DNA of 64,000 nucleotides from Bradyrhizobium manausense. GTDB lineage: Bacteria; Pseudomonadota; Alphaproteobacteria; Rhizobiales; Xanthobacteraceae. Location of the stretch: assembly GCF_018130615.1 (NCBI RefSeq), contig NZ_JAFCKB010000003.1:310001-374000 (forward strand), in the 5' to 3' direction. The position numbers were made by a program, and so were the translations under genes. Under the pieces are notes generated by a model. It was not told the DNA's origin. It did not search any database and saw only the letters and a program-made list of their open reading frames with translations. Below, one piece after another: positions 24,590-32,405 of this stretch. Position 1 is the stretch's first letter; each line of letters opens with the position of its first letter.

Positions 24590-25921
24590 ATGGCTTCGAC
24601 GAAGCTGAAGGACGGCGGCCGCACCTATCGGGCCGAGATGGACGCGCAGGAGCGCGCCTCACGCGACGAGATCATGGCGTTGCAGAAACAGCGTCTGGCC
24701 TGGTCGTTGAAGCACGCCTACGACAACGTCGCGCACTATCGCAAGGCTTTTGACAAGGCAGGGGTGCATCCGTCGGACTTCCGCGAGCTATCGGATCTCG
24801 CGAAGTTCCCGTTCACGGTGAAGACGGATCTGCGCGACAACTACCCCTTCAACATGTTCGCGGTGCCGCGCGAGAAGCTGGTCCGCGTGCATGCCTCGTC
24901 CGGTACGACGGGCAAGCCGATCGTGGTCGGCTATACCCAGCGCGACATCGAGACCTGGTCCGAGGTGATGGCGCGCTCGATCCGCGCGGCCGGCGGCCGC
25001 ACCGGCATGATCATCCACAATGCCTATGGCTACGGCCTGTTCACCGGCGGTCTTGGCGTGCACTACGGCGCCGAAAAACTCGGCTGCACGGTGGTGCCGA
25101 TCTCCGGCGGCATGACCGAGCGGCAGGTGCAGCTCATCAACGACTTCCGTCCTGACATCATCACGGTGACGCCGAGCTACATGCTGGCGATCCTGGACGA
25201 GTTCAAGCGCCAGAAGCTCGATCCGCGCCAGTGCTCGCTCAAGGTCGGCATCTTCGGCGCCGAGCCCTGGACCAACGCCATGCGCGGCGAGATCGAGGAT
25301 GCCTTCGACATGGATGCGACCGACATCTACGGCCTGTCGGAGGTGATCGGCCCCGGCGTCGCGCAGGAGTGCATCGAGACCAAGGATGGCCTGCACATCT
25401 GGGAGGATCACTTCTATCCCGAAGTGATCGACCCCGAGACCGGTGCCGTGCTGCCGGATGGCGAGAAGGGGGAGCTCGTCTTCACCTCGCTCACCAAGGA
25501 GGGCTTTCCGGTGATCCGCTATCGCACCCGCGACCTGACGCGGCTGTTGCCGGGCACAGCGCGGCCGGGCATGCGGCGGATGGAGAAGGTGACGGGCCGC
25601 TCGGACGACATGATCATCCTGCGCGGCGTCAATCTGTTCCCAACCCAGATCGAGGAGATACTGCTCGCGACCGACTGGTGCGGCGGGCACTTCATCCTGG
25701 AGCTCACTCGTGAGGGGCGCATGGATGAGCTGACCATCATCGCCGAGGCGCGGGCTGAGAGCTGGGACGGCAGAGGCCTCATCGACCACGCCGACCGGAT
25801 ATCGACCCACATCAAGAACACCATAGGCATCAGCTCCAGGGTGCAGGTGGTTGCGCCGGCCACGCTGGAGCGCTCGCTCGGCAAGGCCAAGCGGCTCTAC
25901 GACAAGCGGCCCAAGGACTGA
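24590..25921 (+). CDS. paaK: Phenylacetate--CoA ligase PaaK
   Basis: Acyl-adenylate-forming ligase of 443 residues that activates phenylacetate to phenylacetyl-CoA, the first step of the pathway. The phosphate-binding motif SSGTTGKPIVVGYT is near residue 105, the aromatic/acyl pocket region NAYGYGLFTGGLG follows, and the AMP motifs YGLSEVIGPGVA and IRYRTRDLTRLL are present. The lysine of the C-terminal domain is in ERSLGKAKRLYD. It is the last gene of paaABCDEIK and is followed by a hairpin near 25961. Confidence 0.96.
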   Translation: MASTKLKDGGRTYRAEMDAQERASRDEIMALQKQRLAWSLKHAYDNVAHYRKAFDKAGVHPSDFRELSDLAKFPFTVKTDLRDNYPFNMFAVPREKLVRVHASSGTTGKPIVVGYTQRDIETWSEVMARSIRAAGGRTGMIIHNAYGYGLFTGGLGVHYGAEKLGCTVVPISGGMTERQVQLINDFRPDIITVTPSYMLAILDEFKRQKLDPRQCSLKVGIFGAEPWTNAMRGEIEDAFDMDATDIYGLSEVIGPGVAQECIETKDGLHIWEDHFYPEVIDPETGAVLPDGEKGELVFTSLTKEGFPVIRYRTRDLTRLLPGTARPGMRRMEKVTGRSDDMIILRGVNLFPTQIEEILLATDWCGGHFILELTREGRMDELTIIAEARAESWDGRGLIDHADRISTHIKNTIGISSRVQVVAPATLERSLGKAKRLYDKRPKD

Positions 25922-25960
25922 CTTGACGGATTGACTTGACCGCCCCCAAAGGCGACAAGG

Positions 25961-25985
25961 CCCGCGAGAAATCGCGGGTCTTCCC
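25961..25985 (+). terminator. Possible weak terminator after paaK
   Basis: A seven-base-pair stem CCCGCGA (25961-25967) and TCGCGGG (25972-25978) with a GAAA loop, then TCTTCCC. It lacks a proper T-run and ends only about seven bases before the ATG of the next gene, so it may also affect initiation there. Confidence 0.45.
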
Positions 25986-26990
25986 ATGTCGCCAGCCGTT
26001 ACCAAAGCCGTCGAGGCGCGTTGCGTCCGCCTCAATGCCAAGGCCGAGAACGCGGCCGTGGTCATGCCGGTCGTCGAGCATCATACGCTCGCGCGCGGCC
26101 CGAATGATCTCCTGATCGAGGTGAAGGCTGCTGCCGTCAATCCGTCCGACGTCAAGGCCGCGACCGGGCTGATGCCCTATGCGGTGTTCCCGCGCACGCC
26201 CGGCCGAGACTACGCAGGCTTGGTGATCGATGGTCCGTCCGGCACCGCCGGCGGCGAAGTGTTCGGCTCCTCCGGCGATCTCGGCATCCGCCGTGATGGC
26301 ACGCATGCAAGCCATCTCGTGGTCGAAGCTGAGGCGGTTGTGGAGAAGCCGAAGACGGTGTCGTGGGAGGAGGCCGCCGGCATCGGCGTGCCCTTCGTCA
26401 CGGCGATGGAAGGCTTTCGCCGCGCCGGCGTTCCGAATCCCGGCGAGACGGTCCTGGTGTTCGGCGTCAACGGCAAGGTCGGTCAGGCGGCGGTGCAGAT
26501 CGTGACCTGGCGGGGCGCGCGCGTCATCGGCGTGGTGCGCAAGGCGGAAGCCTATGAAGGTCACGCCAACGCGCCCATCGAGGTGATCGATGCCTCCGCG
26601 ACAGATGTCGCCACACGCGTGCGCGAACTGACCGGCGGCAAGGGCGCCGACATCGTCTTCAACACGGTCGGCGATCCCTACTTCCAGGCGGCGCACAAGT
26701 CGCTCGCCTTGCGCGGCCGCCAGATCCTGATCGCCGCGATCGACCGCATCGTACAGTTCAACATTCTCGAATTCTATCGGGGACAGCACACCTATGTCGG
26801 CATCGATACGCTCGGGCTGTCGTCGGTCGCGACCGGCGCCGTGCTGCGCGAGCTCGGCCCAGGCTTTGCCAGCGGCCAATTGAAGCCGTTTCCGATCCGG
26901 ACGAACGCGATCTATCCGCTCGAGCGCGCAAAGGAGGCGTATGTTGCGGTCGCCGGCTCGTCGCGGGACCGCGTGATCCTGAAGCCGTAA
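25986..26990 (+). CDS. NADPH:quinone oxidoreductase-like, zinc-free MDR family protein
   Basis: Medium-chain dehydrogenase/reductase of 334 residues without the zinc ligands, of the quinone oxidoreductase type. The N-terminal domain has VKAAAVNPSDVKAATG and TPGRDYAGLVIDGP; the nucleotide-binding domain has VLVFGVNGKVGQAAVQI (GxNGxVG in place of AxGGVG) and then KGADIVFNTVGDPYFQ. The start is not certain: the ATG at 25986 has no ribosome binding site and lies right after a hairpin. It could still be expressed by read-through from paaK. Substrate unknown. Confidence 0.88.
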   Translation: MSPAVTKAVEARCVRLNAKAENAAVVMPVVEHHTLARGPNDLLIEVKAAAVNPSDVKAATGLMPYAVFPRTPGRDYAGLVIDGPSGTAGGEVFGSSGDLGIRRDGTHASHLVVEAEAVVEKPKTVSWEEAAGIGVPFVTAMEGFRRAGVPNPGETVLVFGVNGKVGQAAVQIVTWRGARVIGVVRKAEAYEGHANAPIEVIDASATDVATRVRELTGGKGADIVFNTVGDPYFQAAHKSLALRGRQILIAAIDRIVQFNILEFYRGQHTYVGIDTLGLSSVATGAVLRELGPGFASGQLKPFPIRTNAIYPLERAKEAYVAVAGSSRDRVILKP

Positions 26991-26992
26991 TC

Positions 26993-28048
26993 ATGGAATC
27001 GACCCAACTCGTCATCCTCGCCGGCCTCGTCATTGGCCTGGTTTATGGCTCCGTCGGCCTGCTCAGCGGTTTCTGCCTGATGAGCAGCATGCGCGGCTGG
27101 CTGACGGAAGGGGACGGTCGGCTGGTGCGCAGCTACGCGCTGGCGATCGCGGTTGCGATTGCCGCGAGCCAGTTCCTTGCCGGTAACGGCATGGCCGATC
27201 TCGGCAAGTCGATCTATCTGCAACAGACATTCTCGGCGCCGGTGCTGTTCCTGGGCGGATTGCTGTTCGGCTACGGCATGGTGCTGTCGAACGGCTGCGG
27301 CTCGCGTGCGCTGGTGCTGCTCGGGCGCGGCAATCTCCGGTCCTTTGTCGTCGTGATCGTGCTGGCCATCGCCGCGCAAATGACGCTCAAGGGCCTGATC
27401 GCACCGGCACGCATCGCGCTGGTTCAGGCATCGCAGGCCACGGTCACCGTCAATTCGCTGCCCTCGCTGCTGGCGACGCTCGGACCCACCGAAGCCGTTT
27501 CGCGTATGCTGGCCGCTGCGGCGATCGTCGTGGCGCTCATCCTGTTTTCCTTCGCGCATCCGGCGTTCCGCCGCTCGCCGGGCCAGATCGCGGCAGGAGC
27601 CATCATAGGCCTTCTCGTCGCCAGCGGCTGGTATGTGACCGGCTACCTCGGTGCCGACGACTTCAACCCCGTTCCGGTGACCTCGCTCACCTTCGTCGCG
27701 CCGATCGCTGATAGTCTGCAATACGCGATGCTCTCGACCGGCCTGACGCTCAACTTCGGCATCGCGACCGTTGGCGGAGTCTTTGCCGGCAGTCTGGCGA
27801 CCGCGATCGCCACGGGCCGCTTCCATCTCGAAGGTTATTCCTCGCCACGCCACATGCTGCGCTCGGCCGCCGGCGCCGCATTGATGGGCATCGGCGGCGT
27901 GATGGCGTTCGGCTGCTCGATCGGGCAGGGGCTCACCGGTGTATCGACGCTTGCGGTGGGCTCGTTCATTGCGGTCGCCGGCATTCTGCTTGGCACCACG
28001 GCCGGCCTGCGCGGCGCGTTGCGGGTTCAGCCGCTCGCCATGGCCTGA
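26993..28048 (+). CDS. YeeE/YedE (TsuA-like) membrane transporter of sulfur compounds
   Basis: Membrane protein of 351 residues with about nine or ten hydrophobic segments. It belongs to the YeeE/YedE family, whose TsuA member takes up thiosulfate. The conserved motif FGYGMVLSNGCGSRALVLLGRGNLRS is near residue 90, and FGCSIGQGLTGVSTLAVGS near 305; both have the buried cysteines used in the relay of thiosulfate in TsuA. It starts two bases after the quinone oxidoreductase gene, so the two are co-transcribed. The end overlaps the convergent EamA gene by 22 bases. No TusA or rhodanese gene is next to it. Confidence 0.9.
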   Translation: MESTQLVILAGLVIGLVYGSVGLLSGFCLMSSMRGWLTEGDGRLVRSYALAIAVAIAASQFLAGNGMADLGKSIYLQQTFSAPVLFLGGLLFGYGMVLSNGCGSRALVLLGRGNLRSFVVVIVLAIAAQMTLKGLIAPARIALVQASQATVTVNSLPSLLATLGPTEAVSRMLAAAAIVVALILFSFAHPAFRRSPGQIAAGAIIGLLVASGWYVTGYLGADDFNPVPVTSLTFVAPIADSLQYAMLSTGLTLNFGIATVGGVFAGSLATAIATGRFHLEGYSSPRHMLRSAAGAALMGIGGVMAFGCSIGQGLTGVSTLAVGSFIAVAGILLGTTAGLRGALRVQPLAMA

Positions 28049-28944
28049 CGGCGCAGCAGCCGGTCGCCCAGAGTCGCAAGACCAATGCCTGTGACGATCA
28101 GCGCGGCTGCGATGACGAGGCTCATATCGATGGGCTCGCCCAGCAGGATCGCCGCGCTGGCGATGCCGACGAGAGGTGTCCCGGTGGTGCCGAGCGCCGT
28201 CGTCAGCGCCGAGATGCTCTTGTTGACCATCGACATCGCCCAATAGGCCAATGCCGTCCCGATCAGGCCGGAATACAGGAACAGCAGCACGATGCGCCAT
28301 GACCATTCTGCGTGCGGCAGACCATCCGTGATCAGCGCCGATCCCGTCAGCACGATCGTCGCGACGAGCACCTGCCAGATCAGAAGCTGGAGCGGGGATG
28401 CGATCCACCGGTGTGCGCGGATATAGATGATGTTCGCGGCCCAGGAGATCGCGGCCAGGATGACCATGCCGGCGCCGAGCACGACGTTGCCGCTGGCCCA
28501 GTCGATCGACGCGGGATTCAGGATCACGGCAAGTCCGATCAATCCGAGCAGCGCGCCTGCGAGCTTTGGTGCTGTCAGCGTGTCCTTGCCGAGCAGGGGC
28601 GCGGCGATCGCGACCCAGAGCGGCGTGGTGTAGCCGAGCACGACGGCCTTGCTCGCGGGCAGGAAGCGCACGCCGGCCGCGACGAGGACCGAGAACACGG
28701 TCATGTGCAGCAGCGCCACGCTGAGGATCACAGGAATGTCGCGCCGCTCAGGGATCACCAGATTCTTGCTGAGTCCGAGAATCACCAGCAAACCCGCCAA
28801 CGCGATCCAGCTCCGGATTGCCGAGGTCCACAGCGGCGGAAGGAATTGCACGAGCTGCTTCGTCACCGACCAGTTCACGCCCCAGGCCAGCACGACGATG
28901 AGGAACAGGCCGATGGCCGCGCGAGGCGACAGGGAAGAGTTCAT
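28027..28944 (-). CDS. EamA/DMT family transporter
   Basis: Ten-segment membrane protein of 305 residues in the drug/metabolite transporter superfamily, probably an exporter. Two EamA repeats are visible: about residues 12-140 (LFLIVVLAWGVNWSVTKQLVQFLPP) and about 150-290 (NVVLGAGMVILAAISWAANIIYIRAHR, ending with TALGTTGTPLVGIASAAILLGEPID). The ATG at 28944 is used because the longer frame, from 29025, would cover the control region. It is divergent from a MocR-type regulator with only 82 bases between, a classic pairing in which the regulator controls the transporter. Confidence 0.92.
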   Translation of the reverse strand: MNSSLSPRAAIGLFLIVVLAWGVNWSVTKQLVQFLPPLWTSAIRSWIALAGLLVILGLSKNLVIPERRDIPVILSVALLHMTVFSVLVAAGVRFLPASKAVVLGYTTPLWVAIAAPLLGKDTLTAPKLAGALLGLIGLAVILNPASIDWASGNVVLGAGMVILAAISWAANIIYIRAHRWIASPLQLLIWQVLVATIVLTGSALITDGLPHAEWSWRIVLLFLYSGLIGTALAYWAMSMVNKSISALTTALGTTGTPLVGIASAAILLGEPIDMSLVIAAALIVTGIGLATLGDRLLRRQAMASG

Positions 28945-28988
28945 CGCAAGACCCTTGAAGCAGTTCGAGCCGGTGGATAGCATCCGCC

Positions 28989-29033
28989 CTGGTACCTGAA
29001 AAAGTGCCAGATAGGAGAAGATCAAGGTGCCAG
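28989..29033. promoter_or_regulatory. Candidate MocR-family operator with three CTGG(C/T)AC half-sites
   Basis: CTGGTAC at 28989-28995 faces GTGCCAG at 29004-29010, making an inverted repeat, and a further GTGCCAG lies at 29027-29033, a 23-base direct repeat of the second. The last half-site overlaps the GTG start of the MocR gene. MocR regulators such as TauR bind CTGGAC-type direct repeats, so the pattern fits control by the divergent regulator. Confidence 0.7.
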
Positions 29034-30475
29034 TTTCCGAGGCGATGATTTCGGCCCTGATTGACCTGAAGCGGACCGACGGTGAGGGATTGGCTGTTCA
29101 ACTGACGAGCCAGCTCCGAAGCCTGATCGCGACCGGCCGTATTGGCAAAGGCCGTGCATTGCCATCGAGCCGGCGGCTCGCGAGCGATCTCAGCGTTTCG
29201 CGCAACACCGTGACATATGCATTCGAGCAGCTCGCCGCCGAGGGATATCTCGAGGCGTCGCCCGGACGTCGCCCGGTGGTCACGGTTGACGGCGGCGAAT
29301 CCAGCGAAGAAGCGGGCGCGGCCACACCGAGAACGCGCTCAGCCAGGCTGCGGCTCTCACCTTGGGCCTCGAAGCTCAAGCAGACGGACTGGCCGATGTC
29401 CTATCAGGCCCAGCTCAAGCCGTTGCGTCCGGGGCACGGAGATGCGCGGGAGTTTCCGAACGAGATCTGGGCGCGCTGCCTGCGCCGCAGTGCCGTAAGC
29501 GCCGCCAGGCGCGAGCTTGGTTCGGTCAACCGCCTCCGCCTGCGCGAGGCGCTGGCGCATTATCTGGCGTCCAGCAGAGGCGTTCGGGCGACTGCCGACC
29601 AGATCATGATCCTGCCGAGTGCACAGGCCGCGCTGACCCTGATCGCGGCTGTTCTCATCACGCCGGGCGACGAGGTCTGGGTCGAGGATCCCGGCTATCC
29701 CGGCGCCGCAGCCGCCTTTCGTGCCTCCGGCGCGCGTGTGACAGGCATGCGGCTCGACGAGCAGGGCATGCAGCGGATGCCGGGATTGGCTGCGGCGAAG
29801 CTCATTTTCATGACGCCGTCGCATCAGCATCCGACCGGACGGGTGATGTCGCTGGCACGCCGCACCGAATTCTTGAGGTCAAGCAGCCCTGGCAAGACCT
29901 GGATCGTCGAGGACGATTACGACGGCGAATTCCACTACGATAGCCGGCCGGTGCCGGCCTTGCAGGGGCTCGATGCCCACGGCCGCGTGTTCTATGTCGG
30001 GACCTTCTCCAAGGCGATGACGTCGGATATCCGGCTTGGCTATCTCGTCGTGCCGCCGTTGCTGGTCAGCACCCTGGAGATCGCGCAGCGGCACATCGGC
30101 TTGATAGCCTCCAGCCACATCCAGGAGGCGCTCGCCGAGTTCATCGCCGACGGGCATTTCCTCGCACATCTGCGCCGGATGCGCCGGCTCTATCACGCGC
30201 GGCGGGATCATCTCGTCGAGGGGCTGGAGCGGCAGCTGGGTGAGGTGCTCTCGGTCGAGGTGCCCTCAGGCGGCATCCAGCTCGTCGCGCGCCTCAAGCG
30301 CAGTCGCGCCGATCAGGCGGCAGTCAAGCGGCTGGTTGAGGCGGGCGTCGAGACGCGGGCTCTATCCAGCTTGGCGCTGGGCAAACCGCGCGATCACGGT
30401 CTGCTGCTCGGCTTTGCGGCCTGGCGCGAGGCCGAGATCAGTGCTGCGGTGCGAACGATGGTGTCGTGCTTCTAG
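29027..30475 (+). CDS. PdxR/MocR-type GntR regulator with aminotransferase domain
   Basis: Regulator of 482 residues, the normal size for MocR proteins. Residues about 12-85 form the GntR winged helix (LTSQLRSLIATGRIGKGRALPSSRRLASDL). The rest is a fold type I aminotransferase-like domain, with SAQAALTLIA, VEDDYDGEFHYD and the PLP lysine in GTFSKAMTSDIRLGYLV. PLP or a PLP adduct probably acts as effector. The GTG at 29027 has AGGAG nine bases ahead; an ATG at 29045 is possible but has poor spacing. It is divergent from the EamA exporter and most likely controls it. Confidence 0.92.
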   Translation: MPVSEAMISALIDLKRTDGEGLAVQLTSQLRSLIATGRIGKGRALPSSRRLASDLSVSRNTVTYAFEQLAAEGYLEASPGRRPVVTVDGGESSEEAGAATPRTRSARLRLSPWASKLKQTDWPMSYQAQLKPLRPGHGDAREFPNEIWARCLRRSAVSAARRELGSVNRLRLREALAHYLASSRGVRATADQIMILPSAQAALTLIAAVLITPGDEVWVEDPGYPGAAAAFRASGARVTGMRLDEQGMQRMPGLAAAKLIFMTPSHQHPTGRVMSLARRTEFLRSSSPGKTWIVEDDYDGEFHYDSRPVPALQGLDAHGRVFYVGTFSKAMTSDIRLGYLVVPPLLVSTLEIAQRHIGLIASSHIQEALAEFIADGHFLAHLRRMRRLYHARRDHLVEGLERQLGEVLSVEVPSGGIQLVARLKRSRADQAAVKRLVEAGVETRALSSLALGKPRDHGLLLGFAAWREAEISAAVRTMVSCF

Positions 30476-30479
30476 CGCG

Positions 30480-31703
30480 CTAGCCAACCGCCGTGGTCAC
30501 GATGCGGATCTCGGAGGTCAGCGTCCGGTGCACCGGGCACTTGTCGGCGATCTCCATCAGCTTCTTGCGTTGCTCGGCATCGAGCGCGCCATCCATCGCG
30601 ATGTCGCGCTCGATCTGGTCGAGCATGCCGTCGCGCGTCTCGCATTCCGCGCAGTCCTTGGCGTAGATCTTGGAATGTTTCAGCGTGACGGTGACGCGGT
30701 CGAGCGGCAGCGACTTGCGGTCGGCATAGAGGCGCATGGTCATCGAGGTGCAGGCCCCTAAGCCCGCGAGCAGGAAGTCGTAGGGGCCGGGACCGGCATC
30801 CTCGCCGCCGGCAGCCTTCGGCTCGTCCGCGACCAGACGATGCGGCCCGACCGTGATGATCTGGTTGAATTTGCTCTTGCGGGTCTCCTGCACCACGACC
30901 TTGCGCGGCTCTTCGGGGAGGTCCGCGACCTTCGCAGATCTTGCCATGTCGATATAGCGGCTGGCCCAGGCCGCGATCATGTCTGCCGCGTAAAGCGCGT
31001 CCGCCGGTTTCGTCAGGAGATGATCGGCCTGGTCGAGCGAGACGAAGCTCTTGGGGTGCTTCGCCGCAACGAAGATCCTGGTCGCATTATCGATGCCGAC
31101 GGTATCGTCGACAGGTGACTGCATGATCAGCAGCGCCTTATGGAGACCGGTGACGTCCTTCATCAGCTCGTGCTCGACGATATCGTCGAGGAATTCGCGC
31201 CTGATCCGGAACGGGCGGCCCGCGAGCGAGACTTCGACTTCGCCCTGGGCGCGGATGTCGTCGAGATGCTTGCTGAACAGACCAGTCACGTGCGCGGGAT
31301 CGGAAGGCGCAGCGATGGTCACAACCGCCTTGGCCTCCGGAATTTGTGCGGCTGCCGCAAGAATGGCCGCACCGCCGAGGCTGTGGCCAATCAGAAGGGA
31401 CGGCGCCTTGCGCGTCGTCCGCAGATGATCGGCGGCCCGCACGAGATCGGCGACGTTGGAGGAGAAGGTCGAATTGGCGAATTCACCCTCGCTGGAGCCG
31501 AGCCCGGTGAAGTCGAAGCGCAGCACCGCGATGCCCTTGGCGGCGAGTGCGACCGAAATGCGTTTTGCCGCCAGCGTATCCTTGCCGCAGGTGAAGCAAT
31601 GCGCGAACAGTGCGAAGGCTGCGGGCTCGCCGTCCGGCAGCTCGATCGCGGCCGCAAGCTGATGGCCGCCTTCGCCTGTGAATTGAAAGCGTTCGGTCTG
31701 CAT
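30480..31703 (-). CDS. Bifunctional alpha/beta hydrolase-OsmC fusion protein
   Basis: Two-domain protein of 407 residues. Residues about 1-255 are an alpha/beta hydrolase with GHSLGG (Ser108), an acid in QSPVDDTV (about Asp199) and DHLL (His228). Residues about 270-407 are an OsmC/Ohr-type domain with the redox cysteines Cys318 (LGACTSM) and Cys389 (KCPVHRTL), used elsewhere to reduce organic hydroperoxides. This fusion architecture exists in other proteobacteria. It is the last gene of the minus-strand operon that begins with the ferredoxin, 24 bases after the sulfite-oxidase-like gene. It may detoxify peroxidised esters; substrate unknown. Confidence 0.92.
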   Translation of the reverse strand: MQTERFQFTGEGGHQLAAAIELPDGEPAAFALFAHCFTCGKDTLAAKRISVALAAKGIAVLRFDFTGLGSSEGEFANSTFSSNVADLVRAADHLRTTRKAPSLLIGHSLGGAAILAAAAQIPEAKAVVTIAAPSDPAHVTGLFSKHLDDIRAQGEVEVSLAGRPFRIRREFLDDIVEHELMKDVTGLHKALLIMQSPVDDTVGIDNATRIFVAAKHPKSFVSLDQADHLLTKPADALYAADMIAAWASRYIDMARSAKVADLPEEPRKVVVQETRKSKFNQIITVGPHRLVADEPKAAGGEDAGPGPYDFLLAGLGACTSMTMRLYADRKSLPLDRVTVTLKHSKIYAKDCAECETRDGMLDQIERDIAMDGALDAEQRKKLMEIADKCPVHRTLTSEIRIVTTAVG

Positions 31704-31727
31704 GGGCTTTCCCCGTCTTGCTAGAAC

Positions 31728-32387
31728 CTAATCGTCCGAATAGCGCTGCTCGGCCCAGGGATCGCCGCGGTTATGATAGCCGCGGACTTCCCAGAAGCCC
31801 GGCGCATCCTCGGTCAGGAATTCGATGGCTTGCAGCCATTTGGCGCTCTTCCAGAAATACAGATGCGGCACGACCATCCGCACCGGGCCGCCATGCTCCT
31901 GCGTCAGCGGCTGGCCCGACCAGCTATGGGCGAGCAGCGCGTCTTCGGCGGCGAAATCGTCCAGCGCGAGATTAGTGGTGTAGCCGTCATAGGAATGCAG
32001 CACGACGAAGCGCGCATCCTCGCGCGGCCGGCAGGCCGCCAGCAGTTCGCGCGTGGCGAGGCCTTCCCAAAGGTTGTCGTAGCGCGACCAGGTGGTCACG
32101 CAATGAATGTCGGAGGTGAACCGGTCCTGCTTCTGCGCGGCGAATTCGGCAAAGGTCCAGAACACGGGGGTCTCGATCGCGCCGTAGACGTCGAGCCGCC
32201 AGCGATCGCGCGAGACCGGCGGCATGACCCCGAGATCGAGCACCGGCCAGTCCTGGGTGAGATGCTGGCCGGGCGGCAGGCGCTGATCCTCCGGGCGCGT
32301 GATCTTGCCGGTGAGGAAGCGGCCTTCGCGCGCCCATTTCTCCTTGGTGCGTGTCAGCTTGCTGTCGGATGGCGTCTCGTCGGCCAT
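31728..32387 (-). CDS. Sulfite oxidase-like molybdopterin oxidoreductase
   Basis: Cytoplasmic protein of 219 residues with the sulfite-oxidase molybdopterin fold and no signal peptide. The likely molybdenum cysteine is in SDIHCVTTWSRYDNLWEG, and the later GGPVRMVVPHLYFWKSAKWLQAIEF block is typical of the family. It has only the central domain, without heme or dimerisation domains, as in small YedY/YuiH-type proteins. It lies 18 bases after the MFS gene in the operon. The substrate is unknown; the P450/OsmC context argues for a detoxification or xenobiotic role over plain sulfite oxidation. Confidence 0.9.
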   Translation of the reverse strand: MADETPSDSKLTRTKEKWAREGRFLTGKITRPEDQRLPPGQHLTQDWPVLDLGVMPPVSRDRWRLDVYGAIETPVFWTFAEFAAQKQDRFTSDIHCVTTWSRYDNLWEGLATRELLAACRPREDARFVVLHSYDGYTTNLALDDFAAEDALLAHSWSGQPLTQEHGGPVRMVVPHLYFWKSAKWLQAIEFLTEDAPGFWEVRGYHNRGDPWAEQRYSDD

Positions 32388-32405
32388 AGCTTACTCGTCA
32401 ATGAG

